This document shows positions 9,274 to 18,065 of a DNA stretch of 50,929 nucleotides, piece by piece. The position numbers and the translations under genes were made by a program. This DNA is from Desulfobacteraceae bacterium Eth-SRB2. GTDB lineage: Bacteria > Desulfobacterota > Desulfobacteria > Desulfobacterales > UBA11574. How positions within the stretch are numbered: position 1 is the stretch's first letter; every line of letters begins with the position of its first letter. Below the pieces are notes generated by a model that made no database searches, was not told where the DNA came from, and worked only from the letters and a program-made list of their open reading frames with translations. Where the stretch lies: assembly GCA_004193595.1 (NCBI GenBank), contig RPGQ01000030.1, forward strand, positions 1 through 50,929, given 5' to 3'.

Positions 9274-10226
9274 CTTCCCAGCATTAAATTGATTATATTA
9301 ATGAAAAAATCCGGATACACGCCGAACACTACGGAACCTAGGGCCGTTAAAAATAAAGGAATGACCATAAACATAATCAACGGAGAGCCCTCAAGGAACC
9401 TGCCGTCAGTGGTGTCTCCGGGCAGCGGTTTCCCGAAAAACGACGTGAAAAAGACCGGAACAAAATACCCGGCATTGAGCAGGCTGCTCACCAGGATTAC
9501 GGTCAGAAGAATCATATTATGAACATCAAGGGTGCCCAAAGCCAGATACCATTTGGTCACAAACCCGCTGACCGGCGGGACTCCGATCATGCTCAAAGAA
9601 GCAAGACCAAAGGCAACCATGGTAAAGGGCATGCGCCATCCCACCCCGCCCATCTCCGAGATATCTTTTTTTCGTGTGGCAACGAAAATGGCGCCCGCAC
9701 AAAAAAACAGGGTGATTTTGGCGAATGCGTGGTTGGTAATATGGATAAGCCCGCCGGTAATACTGTTGGGCGTCAGCATGGCCACGCCCAGAATAATATA
9801 GGAAAGCTGGCTCACCGTGGAGTACGCCAGCCGCATCTTAAGATTGTTTTTGGTCAATGCCACCACCGATGCCGTGATAATGGTAAAAGACGCCAGGTAG
9901 GCGGTAAAGGTTCCCAGACCCAGAATGTCGAGCAGGTTCACCCCGAAGACCGAGAGCATCACTCTGGCCGTGCAAAACACCCCCACTTTAACTACAACCA
10001 CCGCATGGAGAAGGGCGGAGACCGGGGTCGGGGCCACCATGGCCGCAGGGAGCCAGCCGTGTATGCTGTTTAACGCTATTTTGTTTACAGGGCCAGGCAT
10101 GTGCTGGACAAGGACATCGAAGACATCGGCGATGCCGTGCGGGCCAAAAAAGAAAAGGCGGTTACCGGCTGTCTTGACGAAATCGGAAATAAATCGCCTG
10201 TTCGATGTCGGAGGACCAATCTTCAT
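9270..10226 (-). pseudogene. MrpD-like antiporter subunit, 5' part missing
   Basis: From about 10,095 downward the frame is a good MrpD/NuoL-like C-terminal part: NKIALNSIHGWLPAAM, VAPTPVSALLHAVVVVKVGVF, NLKMRLAYSTVSQLSYI. A full protein of this family has some 200 more residues before the HGWLPAA motif. These are absent; upstream of about 10,095 the DNA instead reads, on the other strand, as an integron-type integrase. The first 40 or so residues of the open frame (MKIGPPTSNRRF...) are therefore antisense to the integrase and not native. The cause is either a deletion/insertion at this point or a false join. The reading frame itself is clean. Confidence 0.75.
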
Positions 10227-10810
10227 GGCAAAACCATCTATGGATGCGGCCTGCGACTCCCGGAATGTATGAATCTGGAGAATAGCGATATCGATTTTTC
10301 AAGAATGGCTGTAATCAGTGCGGGTAAGGGAGACAAGGATCGGAAACGGTTCTTCCGGGAAGCACCGTTAATAAAATTTTGAGAAACCACATCGAGTCTC
10401 CGTGCGCAAATTTACGATAAAGACAGGGAAAACGGGGTTCTTGCGGGCGTCCAACTTCGCGGTGTTTGGAACGAAAGTTGCCGAATGCAGAAAAGAAATC
10501 GGCATGGTTTCTGGCGTTCCTTCAATAATGTGAAATTTCGGTTGACCTAAAGAACCAATATCTCTCCGGACGACACCACATTTATGCCGGAAATTTATGT
10601 TTTATTGTGATTAAAAGGCAGGAATAAGGGCGGAATACCAAAGCGGATAACGCGGCGCCATGCCTACGGCAATGTTTTCTTTGCCCACCTTCATGACATG
10701 ATATCAGACAATACAGGACCCTCAGCCATGCAGATCTTAGAACGACGACGACATACACAATACGTTGTTAAAACAGGCTTCTTGGGGATCATTACATCCC
10801 GCTAGATAAT
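10100..10810 (+). pseudogene. IntI-like tyrosine recombinase remnant, heavily frameshifted
   Basis: The pieces, in different frames, line up with integron-integrase order: LPAVLTKSEINRLFD, then KTIYGCGLRLPECMNL with DIDFSRMAV and GKGDKDR, LRNHIE, a region near 10,440-10,530 resembling the IntI extra domain (VLAGVQLP ... WFW), then RRHH-like sequence, GIPKRIT, ATHLHDM and a final ...YTHVVKTGFLGII. The N-terminal third is missing at the junction with the MrpD-like gene, and at least five frame changes are needed. Read as one protein it would be a site-specific recombinase; as given it cannot be translated. No attC array is seen next to it. Confidence 0.65.
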
Positions 10811-10814
10811 ATGA

Positions 10815-10990
10815 TTTGTTTTCAGTCCAACTTGTTGTGTTGCATTTCGCAATCATCTTCAAACGCACAGCACGCCCCCAGTGATTACAAAATTTTTGCA
10901 CGCCTTGAATTTGAACTTTTACCGAAACCGTTCCAAACCTTAATCTCTTTTACGAGTTCATCAAATATGTCCTCAGGTTATTTTTAGATT
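10815..10990. repeat. Degraded copy of TGATGAACTCGTAAAAAG repeat
   Basis: The text from ttcagtccaacttgttgtg through gattacaaaatttttgc, ttgaacttttaccgaaacc and ttttacgagttcatca matches, with many small indels, the cleaner copies at 34,952-35,129 and 49,907-50,060. It lies directly after the integrase remnant. Confidence 0.7.
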
Positions 10991-11027
10991 TGGAATTACA
11001 TGCATGATAATCGTACTACCGGGTTTC

Positions 11028-11348
11028 CTATCCTTTCAATTCCATAACATCATCAGGGTCGATGGAGTGATACTTACGAAAAACAGCAATGATAAAACTC
11101 ACCACAATGGCCGCCTCTGCTGCGGCGATACCCATAATGAACAACGTAATTATCTGACCAATGGCCGGATCAGGGGCAAGGAAGCGGTTGAACGCCATGA
11201 AATTTATTCCCGCGCCGTTAAGTATCAGTTCCGTGGAAACCAGCATTCCAATAAAGGTTTTGTGCTGGACCAACCCGTAGATACCGGCGATCAAAAGAAA
11301 CACCGCCAGAATCAGATAAGTGTAAAGATTGTCGCTGATCAGTATCAT
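11028..11348 (-). CDS. nuoK: Complex I subunit K, operon 1
   Basis: The 106-residue product has three predicted helices and the conserved carboxylates of NuoK in STELILNGAGINF and AAAEAAIVVSFI, which take part in the hydrophilic axis of the membrane arm. The start ATG at 11348 (MILISDNLYTY) overlaps the nuoJ stop by 4 bp; upstream in-frame codons would add an unrelated 26-residue leader inside nuoJ, so I reject them. The stop lies at the edge of an indel-rich stretch. Confidence 0.9.
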   Translation of the reverse strand: MILISDNLYTYLILAVFLLIAGIYGLVQHKTFIGMLVSTELILNGAGINFMAFNRFLAPDPAIGQIITLFIMGIAAAEAAIVVSFIIAVFRKYHSIDPDDVMELKG

Positions 11349-11956
11349 GCCAAAGGGTCCCCCTTGTTTTCCGTTACAGAGGTTAATTCTTTTACATGGG
11401 CCGGTCCCTGGGTTGGTGCTGCCCATGGGTTTTTATCATCTTGTCCCCGGCCTTCTCTGGCCAGGATTATCGCTCCCACAATGGCGATAAGAAGAATCAC
11501 CGAGATCAGCTCAAATGCAAGGCAATACTGATAGAGGAAGCTCTCCCCCAGATGCTCTGCCGAGAAATCCCTGACTTGAGCCGCCGCCGCTATCCATTCG
11601 GTCTTTAAGATGCTGATCATGAGAAGGAAAAAAGCGGCGGCCGCTGCGGATACGGCAAGAAATATATTTTTTCGGTCTTTAATGGTTTTTTCCGCGATCT
11701 CCGTGGGGGTGGATCCCACCATAATGCCGAAAATCAAAACGATGCAGACCGCCCCCACATAGATGAGAATCTGCATAAGGGTAAGGAACATGCTTCCCAG
11801 ATAAAAATAGATGCCGGCGACTCCCAAAAGCGCCACGGCAAGACCTAAGACCGTATGCATAAGAATCCTTGCCCGGATGGTGATAAAACTTCCGGCCATG
11901 ATCAGCAGCACGAATACAAAAAAAAGCCCTTCGGCAATGTACTGGTAAAACGTCAT
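11345..11956 (-). CDS. nuoJ: Complex I subunit J, operon 1
   Basis: A 203-residue membrane protein with five predicted helices. The AVALLGVAGIYFYLGSMFLTLMQILIYVGAV segment is the conserved TM2-TM3 region of NuoJ, which contains the pi-bulge helix linked to coupling. It starts with an ATGA overlap with nuoI and ends overlapping nuoK. The tail (EGRGQDDKNPWAAPTQG...) is longer and more polar than in the nuoJ at 23650-24162. Confidence 0.9.
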   Translation of the reverse strand: MTFYQYIAEGLFFVFVLLIMAGSFITIRARILMHTVLGLAVALLGVAGIYFYLGSMFLTLMQILIYVGAVCIVLIFGIMVGSTPTEIAEKTIKDRKNIFLAVSAAAAAFFLLMISILKTEWIAAAAQVRDFSAEHLGESFLYQYCLAFELISVILLIAIVGAIILAREGRGQDDKNPWAAPTQGPAHVKELTSVTENKGDPLA

Positions 11957-12471
11957 ATGATCCGTTCCTCCAGCCGCTTGAGAATGTCATAGTGAAACGC
12001 CTCCCTGGAAAAGGCGGCAAGATTATATTCGTTGGAAAACTCTAAGGCCTGGGTCGGACAGATTTCCACACAGGTTCCACAAAGGCTGCATTTTGTAAAA
12101 TCCAGCGTAAAAAGGGCCAATGTTTTTTTCTTTTTACCCTCCACCTTTTTACCCTTGACCCGGATACACTCGGAAGGACACGAGCGTTCACACATTCCAC
12201 ATGAGATACACCGGAACGTATTTTTCTCAGGATCCAGGACAAGATCGATATGCCCCCTGAAATTAGGCGTGATATCGATCTCTTCCCTGGGATACTGAAC
12301 GGTAACCATGGGTTGGCACAATGCCTTAAGGGTCACCACCAGGCCGTCCACCAGGCTCTTTCCGCCGACAAACAAATCTGAAAAATAGCGCTTGCGCCAA
12401 GCAGTACCACCGCTGTTATCCGAAATATTGGCCAAAGAAAGGACTTTTGAATAGCTTCCCGCAAAATTCAC
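11953..12471 (-). CDS. nuoI: Complex I ferredoxin-like subunit I, operon 1
   Basis: This subunit carries clusters N6a and N6b and passes electrons to NuoB. Two complete CxxCxxCxxxCP motifs are visible: C88/C91/C94/C98 (CISCGMCERSCP) and C128/C131/C134/C138 (CSLCGTCVEICP). The first 20-25 residues (MNFAGSYSKVLSLANISDN) come from an indel-rich stretch and look like the end of nuoH in another frame; the native start probably lies just before the KRYFSDLFVGGKSL segment near 12,400. Confidence 0.85.
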   Translation of the reverse strand: MNFAGSYSKVLSLANISDNSGGTAWRKRYFSDLFVGGKSLVDGLVVTLKALCQPMVTVQYPREEIDITPNFRGHIDLVLDPEKNTFRCISCGMCERSCPSECIRVKGKKVEGKKKKTLALFTLDFTKCSLCGTCVEICPTQALEFSNEYNLAAFSREAFHYDILKRLEERII

Positions 12472-13352
12472 AACAACTGATCAAAACGCACGCGGGGATA
12501 GGTCCACCGAATCGCGATCATAAAAACAACAGAAAATAAACCTTTAAGAGAAAAACCAGACAATGCCCAGATACTCGCCATGAAGTTTGGTCCGATGCCA
12601 GCTTACTCCTAAAAGGGCAGGTGCCACGGACGCACGGTGAACATGTTGGTATATTCTCCGAGAAAAGCCCATACCGTATTCGTTATTGGAATCAGCGGTG
12701 AGTTCGCTTTCAGCTTCCACGGAAGGTCGGTACACGGTTGGTTTCAACAACTCCACGGAATAATAGATAATAAACGCAAGGGGCTGAAGCAGAATGAACC
12801 AGATTTTCTGCTGCGCTCCCACAATCTCCTTTAAGCTGAAGGTATTGGCCATAGGATCACCGCAAGCATGGAGTAAAATCAGATTTCGTAACCAATGGAC
12901 TGGGCCACGGCCATGGCGCGAACGAATACTTGTTATTGGAATTACCGGCCACCAAATCGCCGCGCGAGCATTTATGGAGGTCATGGAAACGATGGTACAC
13001 CAATCCCAGGTTAAGATCCCTTGCCTGGGTTTTCACTGAAGGAATCACAAGAAGGGGCAGAGATGACCGGCGTGAATGACAGAATCGGCCCAAACCTGAA
13101 AGAGGTACGATCAACGTTCGCGGGAACGAGCAACTCTTTGCCCACAAGTTTTACCCGTCAACAACCAACTGTAGATGCCGTGAGGATCCCCACCTCCATG
13201 GGGCCGGGGCGTCTCTGCATGGCCACCACGCGATCTTTCGGCTCCAGATAGCCCATCATAATGGCATTGAAAAATAAAGGGGAAATGATGATGATGACGG
13301 CGAACACCATCCGGATCAATTCAGGGGAGGTAATGTCGAGATGATTTCCATA
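12400..13352 (-). pseudogene. nuoH: Complex I subunit H, operon 1, indel-rich
   Basis: NuoH fragments appear in the right order but in several frames. PELIRMVFAVIIIISPLFFN and QRRPGPMEVG mark the N-terminus, VPANVDR and PILSFTPVIS the middle, DLNLGLVYH, then VEAESELTADSNNEYG with FSRRIYQHVHRASVAPALLGVSW (the quinone-chamber EAESEL motif and following helix), and near the end IAIRWTYPRVRFDQLL. At least five frame changes are needed. It is not a copy of the nuoH at 24894-25877; it is a different paralogue. Either the gene is decayed or this stretch has sequence errors. Confidence 0.75.
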
Positions 13353-13480
13353 AGTTAACGTTTCGTAAGTTCTACAACTTTTTTGAAAATTCACGTTTAT
13401 CAATTGCAAGCGGTATGCTAACTAACTCAAGATCTAACAATATAAGGGGCTATAATCGATTGAATTATATATTCTATCGG
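13353..13480. repeat. nuoD-nuoH spacer with a dispersed repeat
   Basis: Positions about 13,359-13,420 (taacgtttcgtaagttctac, aacttttttgaaaat) match two copies at about 37,725-37,790 and 38,009-38,076. The repeat sits between two genes of the same operon. Confidence 0.5.
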
Positions 13481-14660
13481 TCTATTTCCAGTCACCAGGT
13501 CCATACCGCTTCCCATGATCGACAGATCAAGGGAAGCAAGAATTCCACTTCACCCAGCTCCGGAGGCAGCTTAGAGTTTGAATAGACGGAACCCTTATTT
13601 TTTAAACGATAAGGGGAACCGAGGTTCCGTCGCCCTCAGGTAGTAAAGAGTTCTCCCCGAGGGCGGCTTCAGCCGCAAAGTGCAACAGTCGCCGGGGCAA
13701 GCGATTTTTAGGAACTTTGGACCAGTTAGCCGGACCGTCCGGCAGGTGTCAAAAGGGCCTGTTTCGACAATCCTTAAGCTCACCATGTTTCGCGAACCCG
13801 CACCTTATATCTATCAGACGAAGTGCGCTGCTTCTCCCACAGGCGCTTCAAAGTCAAATTCGGGATAGACCGGGTTCGTTTTCAGATATCATACGCGATG
13901 CGAACCCTGAAGTTCAGGACGGTTATGCCGTATCGAATGGCCCATGTCGAGGAAATAATGCCGATGTTCTCTGCGCGCGATGAAGATAATATTTTTGTCA
14001 CCAGCTTTTCGTAAAATATCGTAGCGCTTGCCGTTTTGATAAAGGCGCGGGTGGCTTCCACAAACTTTGTCGTCGATCGGTAAACGCCTCGAAGAGAGCG
14101 GTATTAACAATAGGTGAGTCTGGAACGGAAGTCACATCTTCAGAATATCCAGGATATGTTCCGGTCGTCAAATCCATAGAGGGATCGGCGTAAAGGCCCC
14201 AGGTCAGAAGGTATGCTGAGCCATAGTAAAATGACTACGGCCGCGGTTCAATTCGAGTGATCACCCGGATATACTCCGCCCGTTTGGGCACCTGCGTGCC
14301 CGCCTTTCTCTCGATAAGAGAAACATATCCATGATGATTGTAGGGCAGCGCGCGCATAATCCATGCGTGCGGTATTGAATAAAGCCTGGCAGGGTCTGGA
14401 CTCGCCATCTTTTTCGTGCATGCGGTGAATAAAACTAAGACCGGCTGCGGATCTAATACATACTCCCCGTCCATCTCCAGCACCACCAAAGAACCCGTGA
14501 GGTACTGGGGTGCTGCGGTCTATGTTAAAAATCGAGTTGGGTTCCTGAAACATGATTCACGCATAATCTATGGGTACATGACTATAAGTCGGATGAGGTT
14601 TCGGTCTGGATATCGACCATCCGGACGTTGGGCCCGACCGAGGCCTCCTCAAAATTGATT
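13481..14660 (-). pseudogene. nuoD: Complex I 49-kDa subunit D, operon 1, indel-rich
   Basis: Segments in order are VVLEMDGEYVLD with QPVL, HRMHEKDGESRP, NTARMDYARAALQ, LPYNHHGYVSLIERKAG, QVPKRAEYIRVIT, then toward 13,490 RIVETGPFDT, VRLTGPKFLK, LKPPSGRTLYYLRATE and LSIMGSGMDLVTG. These match the order of the 49-kDa quinone-site subunit. Several frameshifts separate them. The frame fragments differ from the intact nuoD at 28644-29816, so this is the operon 1 orthologue and not a duplicate. Confidence 0.8.
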
Positions 14661-15066
14661 TATTTTTAGTTTTTTTTCTCTTCCTTTAGCAACGGATGAA
14701 ATCTTTGTCTTCTTCACAAGAAGAAGGAGGGGCTCAAGATTGGGATGGTCGCTGAACCGTATCCCCATAAAGTCACGGGTCTCTCGTTCACCATGCCAGT
14801 TGCGCCCTGGTAAAATATAATATGCTGGGAACGGTCATGTCCTCGAACTTTTGAAACCGGGCTTTAACGCGACAAAGCCGGTCAAACGTTGCCGAACACA
14901 GTAAACCATCTCCAGTCAGTTTTGACCCCTCCACGGTCTCAGGCGGGACGCTGAATCCCGGTATTAAGGAAACCAGGTAAAATCCGTGATCATAGGCGGT
15001 TTGAACTGACTTTCGAACCGTCACTGTCAGCACAACCTCCAAGATGATACCCCGCTGAAGTCGATT
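14661..15066 (-). pseudogene. nuoC: Complex I 30-kDa subunit C, operon 1, indel-rich
   Basis: Fragments include AYDHGFYLVSLIPG, TFDRLCRVKAR, DMTVPSI, YQGA and a frameshifted NERPV-TLWGYGSATIP stretch where intact NuoC has the WxEREVxDxxGIxFxxHPDL region. Length and position (between nuoB and nuoD) fit. The gene is not translatable as given. Confidence 0.65.
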
Positions 15067-15690
15067 AATAAAGTGACATCACCCGAGATTCATCACATTA
15101 TTGAAATCCTCATGGGTCCCCATCATAACTCCAATCAGCACGACCTTCCTTTGGGGAACATCCGGGTGACAGTTCTGGGAATGGGATGACGCACGCCATG
15201 TCTTTTTCCTGAAGTTTCAAATGCCCTCCAACAAACCTTCCGGCCGGGGACGCAGGGAACATACATCCACCGGGATGATAAAGCATCCACCTTCGATAAT
15301 ATTATAGTTTTCGCTTTACATTGAATGGACCGCCGGAAGTGCACAGTTGCCCATAGCAATCACCATTTGGGAGGCATCTGCTCATACAGGGTTAGCAAGA
15401 CCGGGCGAGTTTCCGGTTCCATACCGTACCGGCGACGATCATCAAATCCAGGTTTTATGGGCGAAGGTCAGATTTACCTCTGCTCCGTAACGGGAAATAT
15501 CAAACCGGGCCCATGCCGGTTCCACATCATCTCGATAACAGGCAATCGAACGTCATGGGCGAATTGCCTGGCGCAATTTCAGCAATTTGTCAGTCCAGGT
15601 CCATGCAGTAAAGGCCGGAATCAAAGGTTCATACGGCCGTGGGGAAGGCGGCATAACATTCCGCCTTAATCCGTTCCCGTATAGGACTCA
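15067..15690 (-). pseudogene. nuoB: Complex I subunit B, operon 1, indel-rich
   Basis: The reverse strand from 15,330 to 15,100 gives pieces like the NuoB C-terminus: HPGGCMFPASPAG where intact proteins have the PGCPPRPE cluster loop, GGHLKLQEKDMA, and a tail with TVTRMFPKGRS. The 15,400-15,680 part covers the N-terminal cysteine region, with frames shifting repeatedly. The C-terminal tail beyond the usual end resembles a longer NuoB. Confidence 0.6.
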
Positions 15691-16108
15691 AATCGGGCCT
15701 TCACTAACGAAGGGTTTGTTTTTCTCCATGTAAAGCTCCTTTGGCCAGCCTTTTAATGGCCAAGGTTAAAATGCCGATAAAATAAAGATTTCTATCATAC
15801 GGCAGAGGCGCCTTGATAAAAGATGCCGCAACCGGAAACAAATTTTACAAAATATCAACATCAAACGCCAGAAGATGAAATGAGATAATATGCAATGCGT
15901 AACGATAGCCCCAGGCTTTTGCACCGTAGCAAAGTATCCATCCCGCATTCATAGGTGTTGGGGATTTTTTTCAGATGAGTCCGTTTCGGACGGATGGGCC
16001 GATTCACAATGAACGGTGCAAATCACCCGATAAAAGGCCGACCATGAGGAAAAACATATATACATAATCTATAGAGACAGCTTCCGTCTCATTTCCCGCC
16101 CTCCCCGC
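15691..16108 (-). pseudogene. nuoA: Complex I subunit A, operon 1, indel-rich
   Basis: Reading minus-strand frames in turn gives GPSVRNGLI, NTYECGMDT (NuoA's conserved YECG), YRYALHIISFHLLAFDVD (the FL-FD-E helix region, altered), then MIEIFIFIGILT-like and KGALHGEK near 15,730. This is the first gene of operon 1. The 5' end lies just inside the IS630-like element's left flank, so the native promoter may have been separated. Confidence 0.65.
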
Positions 16109-16114
16109 ATTGGT

Positions 16115-17470
16115 TATAGTTTAAAATTCGCAAATGAATTGTCTGCTTGACAAGGGTTATTATGATATTCTGTTCATAATTTCAACTCATTCAAACAGAA
16201 ATGGATGAATCATGGTATCGCTAATGCGTGGCAAACCACTAAGCCCCGAAATAAAGCTTACTGTCTCTGCTAAGCGGTATTTTTGATCGAAACAAACTGA
16301 CACCTGCGGGAGAACCAAGTGTGCCGAAGCGTGCTTCAGATGCTCTTGGTATTGGTATAGCAACGATCAAACGCATTATGGCCGACTATAATCGTGATCC
16401 TGGTCTGCTCGATGAAACCTACAAAATTACGTGGGCTTATTTATGCTGTTAGCGTGTCGTATCCAAGGAGTCTACTCGGTCATATATTCGAGGCACCGCA
16501 AACAAGACAACAGTTATTAAAACTTCTTAAGAAGAATATCCTGACCAAACGTTAACAAAGCAACATTAGCCAGAACAGCAATAGGTGGGGGTTGAATTTG
16601 GACGGGGGCCAGAATCCCCAACTTAAAGAGAAGGATCGTGTGATTTGCCGCCGAACGTTAGCAATGAAGACAATCGAGGAGTTCAGAGCATTGATACAAT
16701 TCGCCCGGAAGTTTATCTTGATGAGTCGTATGTAAACAAGAATCATAGCAATGACTTTATATGGTATTACGGTGAAGATGGCCCTTGGGTGCAAAAGCCG
16801 ACAGGCAAAGGAGAACGTCTTATCATTATCAATGCCATAACTAAATCTGGTTGGGTTCCAGGTTCAAAGCTTGTGTTTAAGAGTACGAGAAAGACAGGGG
16901 ATTATCACGGCCAAATGAATTGGGAATTATTTAAAAAATGGTTTACGGAAATGCTCCTTCCTAATATTCCGGAACAGTCCTTCATCATCATGGATAATGC
17001 TCCATACCACAATATCTTATCAGAGCACTCCCCTCCAACGCCACAAAGCTCGAAGAAGGAAATCAAGAAATGGCTTGAACAAAATAAAGTTTACTGTCGT
17101 GATGATTGCCTAAAGCCTGAGTTGGTCGAGCTTTTGATCAAAATGGTCCCTGAACAGATCTATGCAGTCGACGAAATAGCTACATCATTTGGCCATAAGG
17201 TTCTCAGAACTCCACCGTATCATCCAGAACTACAACCGATAGAAACATGCTGGGGCGTAGTAAAAAATCATGTAGCCAGAAATTGCGACTTTACCGTGAA
17301 AAACTTGATAAAGCAGCTCGATTGTGGGTTTAATAAAGTCACCGCTTCAACATGCGAAAAAATTATTAAAAAAGTAAGAAAAATTGAGGATGAATTTTGG
17401 ACAACAGATATAAAGATGGACGCACAATAATTCAGATATTTAGGTATCAATTCATTTGCGACGCACTATA
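16115..17470 (+). mobile_element. IS630-like insertion sequence
   Basis: Imperfect terminal inverted repeats bound the transposase: left tatagt-(8 nt)-cgcaaatgaattg at 16,115-16,141 and right caattcatttgcgacgcactata at 17,448-17,470. Both ends finish in TA, the target used by IS630/Tc1-mariner elements. The right end abuts a TAGTGTCC-ended small element at exactly its own TA, so one was inserted into the end of the other. The left third is indel-rich; the right two thirds are clean. Confidence 0.7.
16212..17430 (+). pseudogene. IS630-family DDE transposase, frameshifted N-terminus
   Basis: The clean part (16645-17430, 261 residues) is the catalytic domain: D26 in YLDESYVN, D117 in FIIMDNAPYHN, E200 in ELQPIETCW, with 82 residues between the second Asp and the Glu. 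PTGKGERLII, KTGDYHGQMN and KKVRKIEDEFW are further landmarks. Upstream, frames shift but a helix-turn-helix part is readable: VSLMRGKPLSPEIKLTVSA, KRYFDRNKL, SDALGIGIATIKRIMADYN, then EEYPDQTLTK. At least three frame changes break the N-terminal DNA-binding domain. Transposases of this subgroup, with long D-E spacing, are familiar to me mainly from invertebrates and some bacteria. Confidence 0.75.
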
Positions 17471-17615
17471 GTGTCCATCCATAAATGGTCTTTTTGCCCA
17501 AGCTCTGCGTTATGTTCAAAAAATAATCCTCGGAATATTAAACATATGCCTGTGGTTATTTTTTTCACATGCCTTGATCTTGAACAAAAATCCTCATTTA
17601 TATACGGACAATAGT
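17469..17615 (-). repeat. TAGTGTCC-ended small element with shared core
   Basis: The left end tagtgtccatccataaatg is nearly the same as that of the element at 32,991; the right end (catttatatacggacaata) is its imperfect inverted partner. The interior at 17,522-17,560 holds the recurrent core, read on the minus strand as aataaccacaggcatat, loop, atattccgaggattatt. There is no coding sequence. Confidence 0.7.
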
Positions 17616-17920
17616 TAGCGACAACACCTGATTGCAATAAGAATTGAATTTAACGTACTGAATTTCACCTTGTTGTTTTCAGCCAGTCCTATTTTGTGGT
17701 ACCTGACTATTTTAATCATAATTTTTTATATTGCAACAATTATATCCGTATAAATATTTCTTAAACTAGGATTGCAAGATATGATAATGATTAAAAAATA
17801 TCGTTATTTCAGGAATTTTGGATAGGTTTTCAATAAAATATCTGTAGGAATATTATTTGAAGAATTATAGAATGCTTACCGTTTTTATCAATCCGGAGTG
17901 GAATATGGCCGCAAACTATA
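17616..17920. other. AT-rich spacer downstream of nuoN, operon 2
   Basis: I see no gene, RNA or clear repeat in this 305-bp AT-rich stretch. Confidence 0.5.
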
Positions 17921-18065
17921 TAGTGCCTGAACGAAAACTGCTTTTTCCGCCAATATCTGCGTCAGACTCAAATTTTAATCCTCGAAATACTAACAGTATT
18001 CCTGTGGTTAAAATTTTCGTCTACCTTGATCTTAACGAAAAATCCTAGTTTTCGTTCGGCCACTA
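17921..18065 (-). repeat. TAGTGCCYGAACG-ended small element, supplies nuoN stop
   Basis: Ends are tagtgcctgaacgaaaact (17,921-17,939) and its inverted partner agttttcgttcggccacta (18,047-18,065), with TA on both sides. The core at 17,971-18,015 folds as attttaaccacaggaatac / gtatttcgaggattaaaat on the minus strand. The first three bases of the right end, read on the minus strand, are the TAG stop codon of nuoN. Confidence 0.8.
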
